The notes below the pieces were generated by a model, which was not told the DNA's origin, made no database searches, and was given only the letters and a program-made list of their open reading frames with translations. Below are positions 1-9,036 of a DNA stretch of 26,983 nt, one piece after another; the first letter of the stretch is position 1; each line of letters opens with the position of its first letter. Position numbers and translations under genes: made by a program. Source of the DNA: Mesostigma viride (taxonomy: Eukaryota; Streptophyta; Mesostigmatophyceae; Mesostigmatales; Mesostigmataceae); contig RPFO01002253.1 of assembly GCA_009746045.1 (NCBI GenBank), positions 1 through 26,983 of the forward strand, read 5' to 3'.

Positions 1-54
1 AGCATTGTCCTGTTTAATTGTTAAGTCTATTAAAAGCACACCATAACAAAAACT
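1..54. other. Left flank of Z copy 1, unassigned
   Basis: AT-rich sequence that does not match the stretch preceding the other Z copies. The shared Z sequence starts near base 55. No gene is visible. Confidence 0.4.
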
Positions 55-202
55 TGAGCCACGAGCCACGAGGTAGCCATGGCTGACGGCGGAGCTCATA
101 ACTTTCACGTTTGAGCACCGAATTTAGCTGTGAATATCACTATCGCTTTGTCTTTCTAAGACGCACATGCTGATATAATTTTCCGAATCTACAACGCAAT
201 AT

Positions 203-356
203 ATGACGAGCAAATGCCCCTTGACGCAACGCAGTTTGGCGGATGCGCTCGCCCATGAAAATGCGGCAGCTGCGGCTGCAGCTTTGCCAGCTCCGGCAGG
301 CAGCGGTGACACTAGTCGTGCACTGGTGGTCGCCCAGCAACCTCCCGGGCTCAATG
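203..356 (+). pseudogene. Z copy 1 ORF1, N-terminal part (interrupted)
   Basis: The ATG at 203 opens a frame starting MTSKCPLTQRSLADAL, followed by an alanine run and a Pro/Gly/Ser linker. This is the low-complexity N-terminus of the L1-type ORF1 seen whole in copies 2 and 3. The frame is cut after about 51 codons by element A and resumes exactly in frame at 15912 once element A and one CAATG copy are ignored. The same ATG occurs at 17393 and 19023 in the other copies, which supports the start choice. Being split by a 15.5-kb insertion, it is a pseudogene. Confidence 0.75.
352..356. repeat. Target site duplication of element A (left), CAATG
   Basis: CAATG directly precedes the AGTTAACG end of the left LTR and recurs directly after the CGTTAACT end of the right LTR at 15907-15911. 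The uninterrupted Z copies have a single equivalent site (TTAATGCC). Confidence 0.92.
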
Positions 357-1053
357 AGTTAACGCCAAGCGCATTGGCGTGATCCTGATTCGGCATATCT
401 CTGCGATTCCAGCGGCACCGGAACGAGTTCATTCCGACAAGTATCAAGAAAGTTATGGCGTTCCGACTTCCCGGTCGCGCGCGAGCGCGAGCCGGCTGTT
501 CTTCTAAGTCGGACGTGAATATTTGCCGACGACATATGGGGTCGACAGTAATTCCTGGGCTGACAGGAATTAGGTGCTGTACCTACGACGGTATTGGATT
601 AATACGTCGTACGCAGGAAATAGGAACCTTAACCTGTGGTCTGTTGGTACCGCAGGCTTAGTCCTGGACTTCTAGGTGCAGATGCAATAGTCACTGTGGA
701 CTGTGCTCTGTGGTCATTGTGCCTGTATGGCAGACCTACTGTATAGGAGTTGAGCGCTGTACAGGTAGTGAATACTGTACCGGGGGTGTTATTACTGAGC
801 AGGCCTCCTAGGCTGCTCAGGACTAGCAAGCACACTGCACAAGTATATAAACAATAGGCCAGTGCCAAATGGGCATCTCTTGCGAGCCCGCCTCACGTGT
901 TGTGCCTTGACTTGGCAAGCGCGTGTACAAGCCTCAAGTGTGTGAGCGCTGTAACATTATCCGATTTTAACATTAAGCTCCGTTTCCAACCATATCACAC
1001 ATTGCTGCATTGCAACCATATCCTTCACATTGCGTGTGATAAGAACGTTAACT
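357..1053 (+). repeat. 5' LTR of element A
   Basis: 697 bp, nearly identical to 15212-15906. The ends form an 8-bp inverted repeat (AGTTAACG/CGTTAACT) instead of the usual TG...CA. It holds a TATATAAA box at 844-851 and, just upstream, an inverted repeat of 8 bp (CTGAGCAG 795-802, CTGCTCAG 813-820). The R/U5 boundary presumably lies roughly 30 bp past the TATA box; this is inferred. Confidence 0.95.
844..851 (+). promoter_or_regulatory. TATA box in 5' LTR of A
   Basis: TATATAAA lies about 200 bp before the LTR end, in the same strand as gag and pol. It is identical in the 3' LTR (15699-15706). It is the best Pol II core promoter candidate in the LTR. Confidence 0.65.
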
Positions 1054-1146
1054 CAAATTACAACCAGTCTCAGCGGAACGGCCAGGAGGGTCGTTGCCGG
1101 TTGCGGTGTGCAGCGTTGACGACGCGAGGAGCTCGTCTGGTGGTGA

Positions 1147-2061
1147 ATGGTGCAGGAGGAACAACGGCAGCAGGATTTCCGGTTTTGGCAGTCTGCTGGG
1201 GGTTCGATTTCTCCTGAATTACGTCGTGTCGTTCGGGATCTATCTTTATTGCTTGCAGATCGTCCGCCTGTAAATCGCAGCTTCGTGCAATTCGTCGACG
1301 ACCAGGTCGAAGATTGGGAGCGAATTCTGCGACACGTACAAACCATCGTCATTCCGGAGCACCGGAGCATCGACGACCTCGAGCAGGAGCTTCACGGGTT
1401 GGTCGGCATCCAGACGGTGATTACAGCAGTAGCTGAGCGAGTGCGGACGGAGTTGGCGGCAAGGCGAGGCGAGGTTGCGGAAGCAGCTGGCGCAGGGCGA
1501 CACGAGTTTGTACCGACAGTAGCAGGCGCGGGAGTACCACGTGCTTTCGCAGGCGGCATCGGCGACGAGGGTGTTGCAGCGGGGCCAGTTAGGCGTGAAC
1601 GACGCGGAGCGGAGCACTACAGGCGGCTTGCAGAGGTCGGGGCGACAGCGGAAGCCATCGCCGGAGGACAGCGCGCGACAAGAGTCGGCAGGTTTCCAGA
1701 GCGAGTAAGAGTTCCTTTTCAGGAGCTGCCCCCGCCCCTTCGCGTTCGTGTGACGCGTTGGGAAGAGTTTGCACCTCTTGGGTACGATAGTGACCTTGAG
1801 GAGGGAGCAGGGGGTGTCGCTGGGCTAGGCGACGAGACACTTGGTGACCACGAGGTGCCAAGATACAATCCGCGGGGTGCCAACGACGGGTTGTCACCTG
1901 TCTACTATACCAACGGTGACGATTCAGTCATCGCGGGCCGACAGCGGGTCGACGACGGCGCAGCAGGTAGCAGGGTACCAGAGCTGATTGTGGTGAGCGA
2001 CGGCGACAGCGACAAGGAGAACCAGGACGCGCATGGGGCCAGCCGTGGTGGTCTTGCCTGA
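1147..2061 (+). CDS. Upstream ORF of element A, 304 aa, function unknown
   Basis: The first good ATG after the 5' LTR opens 304 codons that end 102 bp before gag. I do not recognise a family. The N-terminal 110 residues look helical and charged, the middle is Ala/Gly/Arg-rich, and the C-terminus is acidic. Near the end, LIVV (residues 280-283) is followed by SDGDSD, which has the form of a SUMO-interacting motif. It lacks any zinc knuckle, protease or RT motif. Copia-like elements normally have no separate gene before gag, so this is an accessory protein or an N-terminal gag segment made separately. Element B also has extra frames before its gag, but I see no clear sequence similarity. The open frame over 900 bp in a young element supports it being real. 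Confidence 0.7.
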   Translation: MVQEEQRQQDFRFWQSAGGSISPELRRVVRDLSLLLADRPPVNRSFVQFVDDQVEDWERILRHVQTIVIPEHRSIDDLEQELHGLVGIQTVITAVAERVRTELAARRGEVAEAAGAGRHEFVPTVAGAGVPRAFAGGIGDEGVAAGPVRRERRGAEHYRRLAEVGATAEAIAGGQRATRVGRFPERVRVPFQELPPPLRVRVTRWEEFAPLGYDSDLEEGAGGVAGLGDETLGDHEVPRYNPRGANDGLSPVYYTNGDDSVIAGRQRVDDGAAGSRVPELIVVSDGDSDKENQDAHGASRGGLA

Positions 2062-2163
2062 GTGGTAACACTTGGCACTTTCCTTTCTTGTTCAGTAGCT
2101 TATATTGCTTTAATTGCTGCTTGGCCACTTGGCTGGCTGTAGCAGATCTGAACAGAGGCCATC

Positions 2164-3351
2164 ATGGAAGATGGAGCTATCAACCAACAAGCGGGCTTTA
2201 TGGGCTTCGGGCGGCGCGGCGCTGGGATGGATGGACGAGATGGACGCGATGGACGCGGTGGACGCGATGGACGCGGGGACGGCCAAGCGCTGGGAGACCA
2301 GGCTGATGTGCCAGATAATCAGAGCCAAGGATCGCAGGGCGGGCAGCACGCGCCAGCCGCAGATCAAGCGGCGCCTAAGCGACCAACCGTTGCTGAGGGG
2401 TACGCGGTGCTAGGCCAGTTTCAGTCCATCAAGGACAATTGGCAGCCCCGGGATGCTGAGAGGATGTTAGAGGACATGAACTTGTACACGGAGATATACA
2501 ACGGTGACAAGCTTCGCATCCTGGCGTCTAGTGCCTACATACGGCAGTCGGCGAGGCGGCTGTTCAAGTTTGTTCGGGAGCGACATGCGGCGGGGGACAC
2601 CTGGACGGCGTTTATGACGCGACTCAGGTCGTTCCTGAGTGACAAGAGGACCATAGATGGGTCCCACCTGAAGCAAGAATACCTGGACTACAAGCCCATC
2701 AAGGGGCAACTAGTGGTCCACGCCTTTGAAGACTTCGTCAAGCTGAGGGAGGACGCCATGGCCAAGGGCTTCTTCGTCGCAGATCGGATGGCCATGGGCG
2801 ACTTTCTCAAGTCGCTGCAGCTGGATCCGGTCACCATGGATAATGTGACCATCCACATGCGACAGGTCCATGGCTGGGCAGCCATGACGGACCAGTTGTA
2901 TGAGTGTTTCAGCGGCAAGTACGTGGGTGGTAAGCGCCCTCGTCAGGGTGATGAGGAGGCCACTGAACCCACGGTTAAGTCCATGAGGGGATCGGGCCAC
3001 GGGGGCCCAGCGCCCTCGAGAGGGCCTGAGACCTCTTCAAGGGGTCGAGGAAGGTCCAGGAGGGGGCGTGACAGAAGGGCTGGACGGGGGACCCCGCCGA
3101 AGTCGGGACATCCACAGTCCCAGTTTGACTTCAAGAGGGTGGGTGGTCCTCCCAAGGCTGGGCCCAGCAGTGGGACCTCACGGGACATCAGTCAGGTGGA
3201 ATGTTATTTCTGCCAGGGGAAGGGTCACTTCAGGAATGAGTGTCCCTCGTACCTGAGGCAGGAAGGTCAGAGCAAGCCAGCTCAGGGTGGCAGCAAGGAC
3301 AAGGCTGGTCCATCCCAGGACAAGGGCAAGGGCAAGGCTGCTGATCATTGA
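2164..3351 (+). CDS. gag: gag of element A, 395 aa, with CCHC zinc knuckle
   Basis: Gag forms the particle and packages element RNA. The ATG at 2164 is followed by a DGR-repeat segment (about residues 21-38), a helical capsid-like region (about 90-260; a WTAFMTRLRSFL stretch resembles the element B gag), a basic Arg/Gly-rich segment (about 280-320), and one CCHC knuckle CYFCQGKGHFRNEC (C347, C350, H355, C360) that fits nucleocapsid. The Lys/Gly/Gln-rich tail stops at a TGA. No aspartic protease motif is present. Past the TGA the same frame stays open to 3382, where element B is inserted, and in the pre-insertion sequence it runs straight into pol. Gag-pol is therefore probably made by UGA readthrough, although a point mutation is an alternative. 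Confidence 0.88.
   Translation: MEDGAINQQAGFMGFGRRGAGMDGRDGRDGRGGRDGRGDGQALGDQADVPDNQSQGSQGGQHAPAADQAAPKRPTVAEGYAVLGQFQSIKDNWQPRDAERMLEDMNLYTEIYNGDKLRILASSAYIRQSARRLFKFVRERHAAGDTWTAFMTRLRSFLSDKRTIDGSHLKQEYLDYKPIKGQLVVHAFEDFVKLREDAMAKGFFVADRMAMGDFLKSLQLDPVTMDNVTIHMRQVHGWAAMTDQLYECFSGKYVGGKRPRQGDEEATEPTVKSMRGSGHGGPAPSRGPETSSRGRGRSRRGRDRRAGRGTPPKSGHPQSQFDFKRVGGPPKAGPSSGTSRDISQVECYFCQGKGHFRNECPSYLRQEGQSKPAQGGSKDKAGPSQDKGKGKAADH
2226..2281 (+). repeat. 9-bp minisatellite coding for DGR repeats in gag of A
   Basis: About six tandem copies of GATGGACGC-like 9-mers encode Asp-Gly-Arg units. The repeat keeps the frame, so length changes would be tolerated. Confidence 0.75.
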
Positions 3352-3382
3352 CTTGAGCCTGCACACATCCCTGAACCCTGGA
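3349..3382 (+). promoter_or_regulatory. UGA gag/pol junction and readthrough linker (element A)
   Basis: TGA at 3349-3351 is followed by CTT. The downstream codons up to 3382 are open and, after removing B plus one CTGGA, join in frame to 10905 and the 1185-codon pol. UGA followed by CU-starting codons is a known leaky context (UGA-CUA is the classic one; here it is UGA-CUU). There is no ATG in pol before its residue 39, so independent initiation is less likely. Readthrough is inferred, not shown. Confidence 0.55.
3378..3382. repeat. Target site duplication of element B (left), CTGGA
   Basis: CTGGA directly abuts the AGTTATGC end of the left LTR of B and recurs at 10900-10904 after the GACTAACT end of the right LTR. 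Confidence 0.92.
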
Positions 3383-3761
3383 AGTTATGCAACACAAAGC
3401 TTGGAATGCTTGGGCACTGCCAAATGGCGTGTGTGTGCGTGAACGACGAGACACCTTGGCATTAGGATAATGTGGCACATATACTGCTGGCCAGCCGTCA
3501 ACGATGGCTGGCCAGACTTTGCGTAAGTTAAACTAACTTACTGATCCTGGACGGACTAACCTATCAGTTACAACCTGATCTAGTCAGTCCTAACATGACA
3601 ACTACAGTCCCGGTACTGAGGTACCGGCTCATCACATACTGAGTACAGCCACGTGTCCATGCCACGACTGCTCTAGTCCAGCACCGTCCCAGTACCCAAT
3701 TGGGCGCCGGCGGTGCTGGCACGTGTCCACTTAGGCTACAGGCGGGAGACTTAGACTAACT
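3383..3761 (-). repeat. 3' LTR of element B
   Basis: 379 bp, differing from 10521-10899 at two positions (loop base near 3502 and a G/A near 3669). The ends are AGTTA...TAACT. It contains several perfect stem-loops, listed separately. Confidence 0.95.
3487..3515. repeat. 10-bp perfect inverted repeat in LTR of B
   Basis: CTGGCCAGCC (3487-3496) and GGCTGGCCAG (3506-3515) flank a 9-nt loop. The same stem lies at 10625-10653 in the other LTR, where only a loop base differs. A second stem, CCGGTAC/GTACCGG, lies at 3610-3627. The role could be transcript structure or protein binding; unknown. Confidence 0.7.
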
Positions 3762-3780
3762 CCCACTTTAAGTTTTCTTT
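3762..3780 (-). other. Polypurine tract of element B
   Basis: On the minus strand, a purine-rich run ending AAAGTGGG directly abuts the 3' LTR. This is the position where plus-strand DNA synthesis is primed in LTR elements. Confidence 0.65.
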
Positions 3781-4144
3781 GGGTTTCAACAGAAACACAC
3801 ATAGCCATCAAATGGACGCAGCCATTCCCAATGCCTTAAAAAACTGTCAGATAACCTACTAGGACCCAAAGGTCACCTCACACATGTACAAGAGATGCAT
3901 TAAAAAGGCCCCATGTCTCAAGCATGGTTTCTTAACTGAGTGAGATGGGTGCTCCAGGCCCCAGCATGTCATGGTCATCCAAACAAGTGTCTCACAAAAT
4001 TTTATTCAATAAATAACACATTCATCATGTCCCAACTTTCTAGACCAGTGCTTCTCACTGTCAGAAAACTACCCAGCTGCCACTGCAGCCTTTCAGCTGC
4101 AGTATTAGGCAGGGGGTCATGGGCTAACATGTACAATGTGCCAG
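3781..4144 (-). other. 3' noncoding region of element B
   Basis: About 360 bp between the RT-RNase H stop and the purine tract. It is AT-richer than the coding part. No gene or strong structure was seen. Confidence 0.55.
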
Positions 4145-5536
4145 TCACTTCAGACTGTAACCAGGGTTCATCAACCCATACAAGACCTGGTATTGTGGTC
4201 CTGCTGCTTGTGGCACCTTGGTCAGTGCATCTGCAGCATTGTCTTTGTCCCTGACGTGGGCTTTAGACTCCAGGTACTTGCATTCCTGTTTTAGCACAAT
4301 CCAATCCAGGTCCGAGTGTACAGCCAAAGGATTGGCAAGGAAAGAGATGATAGATTGAGAGTCAGTCAGCAAATGTGCTTTCACTCCTGCAGAGCTACCA
4401 GCCTGGTGTTGAAGCCAGACCAGCAAGTGATTGAGATACCTTGCATGCAAGACAGAAGATACCACAGCCCTGCATTCAGCTACATTGCTACTCACAGCTT
4501 TCCTCTTGTGCAATCTACTGAACCAGGAGACTAGTGACTTCTTCCCACCTTGGTTATGCAGGAAAAACAATCCAGCCTCTCTGGCTTGAACCTTGGTAAC
4601 TACCCTGGACTCCATTGAACTATCCATCATGCACGTGATGTGAATGGGAGTAAACAGGTCCAGTGAGTGAAGCATCAAAGGTGGACCATCATGCAACAAC
4701 TGCTTGATTGCCCGTGCTCCTACCTCCTGTAGTACCTCATCATCTACCCTGCTCACAAAAGCCAGGTGGGGTGCACATGTAGCACATAGCCAACCAAGCT
4801 TGCCTCTAATGGTAGGGCACATGTCAGGGGTGATGTGAACAGGCAGGACATCCAGACAAGACTTAATGTATTCAGCAGAGGCCTGCATGGAACAAACCCA
4901 GCTGCCCTGCTGCTGCAGCAACTCAAGCATCATGCCACAGAACTTGACTGGCTCCTTGCCCAGCTCTAGCTGCTTGCCAATCTCAAAACTGGCAGACACC
5001 TGAGCTATGAAAGCATCCACTGCAGCTCTAGGACCTGAGATTAACTGATCATCCCCATGCCAGACAAACATCATCATTCCATCAGGGTGTGGGATGACAA
5101 ACAGGCAAGGGTCAATGTCATCATAGGTGGCCCCTAGCTTCATGAATACCTCCTGTGCAGACAGCCTAAAAATTTTTGGAGCTGACTGCAACCCTTCAAC
5201 CCCCAGGTTTGGCCTCAACAAGGGTTGAACAATATCCCTGTGCCACACCTTAGGAGTATTCACCACGTATACCTGACCTCTCCAGACCTGCTGTGCTATG
5301 GCAGGGTCCCCCTTTAGAAAGGCTCTTTTGATATCTGTGGCTTTACACACATAATCCTTCCCTGTATTAAGCTGATGCAAAAACAAGGAAAGCAACACCT
5401 TGAGAGACGTTTGCTGAATACCAGGAGTATAAAGCTCAGCCTCTGTCAGCTCTGTAGAGCCCCTGAACTCAGTAACACATGGCCTAGCATGGAAAATGGG
5501 TGGTCCCCCATCAGCCTGAGGTTTATGCTTGCACAC
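4145..5536 (-). CDS. Element B pol fragment: copia-type RT and RNase H
   Basis: This piece copies element RNA and removes the RNA strand. The RT motif ATDIKRAFLKGD (D68) matches the copia DVKTAFLNGE box, LQSAP (117-121) matches LKQAP, IDPCLF (141-146) is the following box, and the catalytic box reads WHGDD (D162, D163) where most copia elements have YVDD. RNase H carries D305, E354, D392 and an ADALTK box with D436. ELYTPG near residue 35 is shared with element A. No real start exists: codons upstream (KKLRLKFVCK) continue the similarity to A and overlap the end of the protease frame, so a frameshift near 5540 separates it from that frame. It is a piece of a broken polyprotein. Confidence 0.88.
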   Translation of the reverse strand: MCKHKPQADGGPPIFHARPCVTEFRGSTELTEAELYTPGIQQTSLKVLLSLFLHQLNTGKDYVCKATDIKRAFLKGDPAIAQQVWRGQVYVVNTPKVWHRDIVQPLLRPNLGVEGLQSAPKIFRLSAQEVFMKLGATYDDIDPCLFVIPHPDGMMMFVWHGDDQLISGPRAAVDAFIAQVSASFEIGKQLELGKEPVKFCGMMLELLQQQGSWVCSMQASAEYIKSCLDVLPVHITPDMCPTIRGKLGWLCATCAPHLAFVSRVDDEVLQEVGARAIKQLLHDGPPLMLHSLDLFTPIHITCMMDSSMESRVVTKVQAREAGLFFLHNQGGKKSLVSWFSRLHKRKAVSSNVAECRAVVSSVLHARYLNHLLVWLQHQAGSSAGVKAHLLTDSQSIISFLANPLAVHSDLDWIVLKQECKYLESKAHVRDKDNAADALTKVPQAAGPQYQVLYGLMNPGYSLK

Positions 5537-5547
5537 AAACTTTAACC

Positions 5548-6270
5548 TTAGCTTCTTGGCCCAGCTGGCATAGCATCAAGAGGAGTCACAGGTGGTGTGT
5601 GTGTGGGACTACGTGCATCTGGAACAACCCACTCCTCCCTGGCTTTGGTAAAAGCCTCAAGCCACTTAAGAAACCCAATCTGCGTCTGGCAGTCCCGTAC
5701 AATATCATCATAGGACAGGGGAGACATGGATGCAACATCCCATCTACCAAGCCCAAACGCTGAAGGGTGTAGCTTTTGAGAGTGTATGAGGTCCTCCACA
5801 CACGGTTCCTGACCTGGGAGGTACTTGGGCTTAACTGCATTGATGGCAGCATCCAACCCAGTGCTAATCTGGCTCAAAGGGATTTTAAAATGATCTAGAG
5901 GCACCTGTCCTACCCCTGCCACACTCAACCTCCCAGCTGAGATGACAACACCAGGGTAAGATACAAAAGGTTCCCCTAACAGGGCATTCCCTGAGTAGCC
6001 CTCAACCACCTGAAATGGAGTGGGCATACCCAAGATTTGAATGCTCACCTGACCTTTGACCTGCATTTTGGTTTTGCCTGAAAAATCTGACACTCTAGCC
6101 CATGGTGAGGCCTTCATTTTCAGACCAGATACAGCTTCTGCACTGATGATACTCACCTGTGCTTGGGTGTCTACAGCCAAAATACTAGGATCTTGACCTG
6201 CATCCCCTACAGCATTGACCTGTGCTGTACCTGTTGCCACAACTGCTTTAGTGTTGTGTGCCTTGTGCAA
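5548..6270 (-). CDS. Element B pol fragment: retropepsin-like protease domain
   Basis: Residues 31-45 read LAVDTQAQVSIISAE, the form of a retroviral-type aspartic protease active site (D34) with Gln in place of the usual Gly of DTG. A later ALLGEPF (96-102) fits the hydrophobic-Gly motif of the second half of the fold. The segment between them (VSDFSGKT) and the linker after it align well with element A residues 520-620. The domain lies downstream of integrase and upstream of RT. Similarity to A extends upstream of the first listed residue (KSFAEILKALHKA), so this is not a true start; the frame overlaps the end of the integrase frame by about 60 bp. The polyprotein is broken by frameshift at both ends. 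The protease call is based on motifs and is less certain than RT or INT. Confidence 0.68.
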   Translation of the reverse strand: MHKAHNTKAVVATGTAQVNAVGDAGQDPSILAVDTQAQVSIISAEAVSGLKMKASPWARVSDFSGKTKMQVKGQVSIQILGMPTPFQVVEGYSGNALLGEPFVSYPGVVISAGRLSVAGVGQVPLDHFKIPLSQISTGLDAAINAVKPKYLPGQEPCVEDLIHSQKLHPSAFGLGRWDVASMSPLSYDDIVRDCQTQIGFLKWLEAFTKAREEWVVPDARSPTHTPPVTPLDAMPAGPRS

Positions 6271-7877
6271 GGCCTTAAGAATCTCAGCAAATGACTTCCT
6301 GGGAACGACAGGATCTGCTCTTTTTGTGACTCCTCCAGGTGTGAGGGAGGTGCTACCTGCTGCTCACCCTGTGCACCGTCCTCCTGCCCAGGTGGACTAT
6401 TGGGTTGTAGTGGGGCTGCACTACTGAGGAACACAGGAGCTTCTACTGTGGTGCTAGTGCTTGCATCAATGACGTCCTTAGCCAATTCATTGGGTGAGAT
6501 CAATCCACCAGACTCCTGCTCTGAATCCATGTCCAAGAATTCTACCCCTGACACGTCTGCCAGTGGTGGGTAATAAAGCTTGAGTCTATGCTTGCTGACC
6601 ACACGCTCTCTGTCATGTTGTATAGTGACTGCAGTCCCTTCTTCATGAATTTTGGTGACTACAGCTGGACCGTGCCATCTGGCAGAGTGTGCTCTTCCTC
6701 TGTCACCCTCTCTGAAAAATAACACATGGTCCCCCACTTCAAACACAGGCCTGGCATTGTTTTTGTCTTTCTTTGCCAGCAACTTGGCTAAGTGCTGCCT
6801 TTGTGTGTTGTAGTGAGTGTGTACCTCTGAAGCATAGCTGCCTGACTGAAGGCCAGTTGGGGTGATTTCCCCAAAAGGTGAGGACATTATTGGTTTGGCG
6901 TTTAGCTGGGTAGTCACCCCTGCTGCCCAAGATGCCCTGTCAGCATAGCTACCAGAGTCAGCCAACCTGGATGGCATTTTTCTTATCACATCCCTGATGG
7001 CTCTCATGGTACGTTCTACCAACCCCTGACGTTCATGATCTTGAGCCCCAGACACTTCTATCTTGGGCAGGTCATTCCTGTCCTGGATGCAGAGAAACTG
7101 CTGATCCAGCATTACTTTTTCAATGGGGTGAAAACGTGCCAAGGCTATCTGTAAAGCTCTGTGCAGCTGCTCTTTATCCATCCCAGGCAGGGGCTCCACT
7201 ACCACAAACCTTGACCAGGCATCCTTTATGACTAGGTAGTATACCGTGTCCTTCACCACGTGTATAACATCCCCAACCAGTTTGCCTCTAGCCAGTGGTG
7301 GTGTGGCCACATGCCATTTTCTGGGCTTAGGAGCATATAGCTGACATTGCTCACAGTGCTTACGTACGTGCCTGCACATCTGTTCCAGATCATGGCCTTG
7401 TATTTTATTGGCTAGCCTTTCAGCCACAGCCTCATGGCCCATAACCTTGTGCAGTTGCTCTGCTAGAGCACCATACGTGATTACCTTTTCTGCTGCTGCA
7501 CTAAGGGAAGCTATGGTGGGGTCACGCATCATGTGTGACAGTGTCATGTCATATGCCACTTCCCAATCCACATCATCACACTCAGGCAACACTTGGCAGA
7601 CAGAAGGTAACAGGAAACCATTTGTGAAAAATGGTGAGGGTAGCTTACAGGTGTCGCCCTGGTCTGCCGCCCCCGCGCGGTTGTAGCGCCCTGGCGTGGT
7701 CTTGTTGTGCCTGGGTGCCGTGCAGCGCGCTCCTGCTGCAATGGGGTGACGTGTTTTCCAGCATCCAGGACAAACATCAACGTCAGAACCATAGTCGGGT
7801 TTGCCTTTCCAGCAGTCATCTTTTAGGTGCCCCTTACAAAGGCACCTAGTGCAATGCTTGGTGGGGTCATGAGGCAA
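6207..7877 (-). CDS. Element B gag-pol fragment: zinc knuckle and integrase
   Basis: It starts with a CCHC knuckle CTRCLCKGHLKDDC (C9, C12, H17, C22), followed by a Cys-rich spacer and no protease motif. Integrase follows: the HHCC zinc module has H143, H148, C175, C178, and the catalytic triad is D203, D258 and E288. Only 29 residues separate the last two, against 35 in typical retroviral and copia integrases. An SH3-like C-terminal domain lies about 378-435. The knuckle and integrase share one frame, so gag and pol were fused here, unlike element A. Codons upstream of the first Met are open (RGDKRLP) and lead to a C7 run near 7886-7892, where the frame from gag is lost. The end overlaps the protease frame. 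Confidence 0.85.
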   Translation of the reverse strand: MPHDPTKHCTRCLCKGHLKDDCWKGKPDYGSDVDVCPGCWKTRHPIAAGARCTAPRHNKTTPGRYNRAGAADQGDTCKLPSPFFTNGFLLPSVCQVLPECDDVDWEVAYDMTLSHMMRDPTIASLSAAAEKVITYGALAEQLHKVMGHEAVAERLANKIQGHDLEQMCRHVRKHCEQCQLYAPKPRKWHVATPPLARGKLVGDVIHVVKDTVYYLVIKDAWSRFVVVEPLPGMDKEQLHRALQIALARFHPIEKVMLDQQFLCIQDRNDLPKIEVSGAQDHERQGLVERTMRAIRDVIRKMPSRLADSGSYADRASWAAGVTTQLNAKPIMSSPFGEITPTGLQSGSYASEVHTHYNTQRQHLAKLLAKKDKNNARPVFEVGDHVLFFREGDRGRAHSARWHGPAVVTKIHEEGTAVTIQHDRERVVSKHRLKLYYPPLADVSGVEFLDMDSEQESGGLISPNELAKDVIDASTSTTVEAPVFLSSAAPLQPNSPPGQEDGAQGEQQVAPPSHLEESQKEQILSFPGSHLLRFLRPCTRHTTLKQLWQQVQHRSML

Positions 7878-7950
7878 CCTCTTGTCCCCCCCTGCTGGCT
7901 TAGCACCCCCTGGCTTGCTAGCTCCCCCACTTTGTTTTCTGTTTTTATTG

Positions 7951-8755
7951 TTATTGTTCTTTCCCCCCCCTTGTTTCCACCTCCCCCACTTTTGTTGTTT
8001 TTGTTTTTATCCCCCCCATTACCGCCTTTACCTGGGCTACCAGCGACTGCATCTGCTTCTTGGAGAGCCCCGTACCTGAGGCTTCCTCCCCCTTTACCTG
8101 CTTCACCTTTCCCTCCTTGGCTGCAGCAGCAAACGGCTCTAGGCATTGCTGCACATAGGCCATTGCCTTCCTAAAGTCCTCCCACTTATCCTTTAGACCT
8201 GCCAGGATTACTGACAGGGTGGTGGGGTCCAGTTCTGCCTTTTGTAGCCATAGGTGTACTAGGTACTTGGCATTGAGCTTCTTCAGCTCCTCATCTCCCT
8301 CTATGTACATGACATATTTTTTGTTGTCACTCACATAGTCACGCTTATTGACCTTATAGGCCTCTATCCACTGGAAGCCCTTAAGCACTTCTAAGTGCTC
8401 CCCCGTGGTAACAAGTGCCCTAAGATCAACCATGAACTGCGCCCACAACACATTTTCTGCCACGTCTACCCCGCTGCTGGCACGCTTTTGGTACAATTGT
8501 ACCAACTGCTGGATAGGCTTGGCAGATTGATGGATGGGTGTGGACGCACGTAGAGAGGCAAACCAATCACGGACATTGTCGCTAGCATATGCATGTGACA
8601 ACTTAAACAACCACTCCCTAGCTTCGTCCTGGGTGTGGCCCTCTGGCAAACCCGGAAACACTAGCTTGTCCTCTTTCTTTTTTGGATCAAACCTGGGCCT
8701 GTTCAAGGCCATATTGGAGGTTGTGGTCGTTCCTGCTGGTTGTGGCTGCTGCTGC

Positions 8756-8787
<32 letters not shown>

Positions 8788-9036
8788 CCGCTCCCCGCCC
8801 TCGTGCCGTGTTGGTGCAGACTCCTGGGTGCCATGTCCACCCCTGCCCTGGTTGCCCCCCCTCTCCCCGTCATCCTCCCCCTCGTCCCTCTCGTCCCTCC
8901 TGCGTTTTTGCTGTGGCTGGCACGCCTCCTCCGGTGCCCTGCGTTTTGTTGGCTTCAGCGAGGCCACCAGCCTCGCCACCGTGTCTGCTAGGCGGCCATG
9001 CTCGCCCGGGGTGAGCTCCCGCCCCTCGTCCAGCAT
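7951..9036 (-). CDS. gag: Element B gag, 361 aa, with polyglutamine tract
   Basis: The N-terminus carries basic clusters (KRRAPEE, KRRRDERDE) and 14 consecutive Gln (84-97). The following helical region to about residue 330 is capsid-like; a LWAQFMVDLRAL stretch resembles WTAFMTRLRSFL in gag of A. The zinc knuckle sits just downstream in another frame (from 7877), so the natural protein continued through it. The break falls in a stretch rich in C runs (C9 around 7964-7972 and others at 7880-8020). The frame is also open upstream of the Met for about 45 codons, overlapping the accessory frame 8870-9838, so gag could be entered by frameshift or reinitiation. Confidence 0.75.
8746..8787 (-). repeat. 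CAG/CAA trinucleotide repeat coding for 14 Gln
   Basis: Fourteen Gln codons on the minus strand, mostly CAG with a few CAA inside the tract. It lies within gag of B. Confidence 0.85.

Noticed and set aside
455-661. Open frame inside the 5' LTR of A, also at 15310-15516
   Set aside because: It lies upstream of the TATA box, is short, and is identical in both LTRs only because the LTRs are identical.
1054-1080. Primer-binding site after the 5' LTR of A
   Set aside because: Sequence next to the LTR does not start TGG or match a tRNA 3' end I can recognise, nor a clear half-tRNA site. Left unassigned.
3940-4254. Short plus-strand frame in the 3' region of B
   Set aside because: Antisense to the end of RNase H and the noncoding region; no motif.
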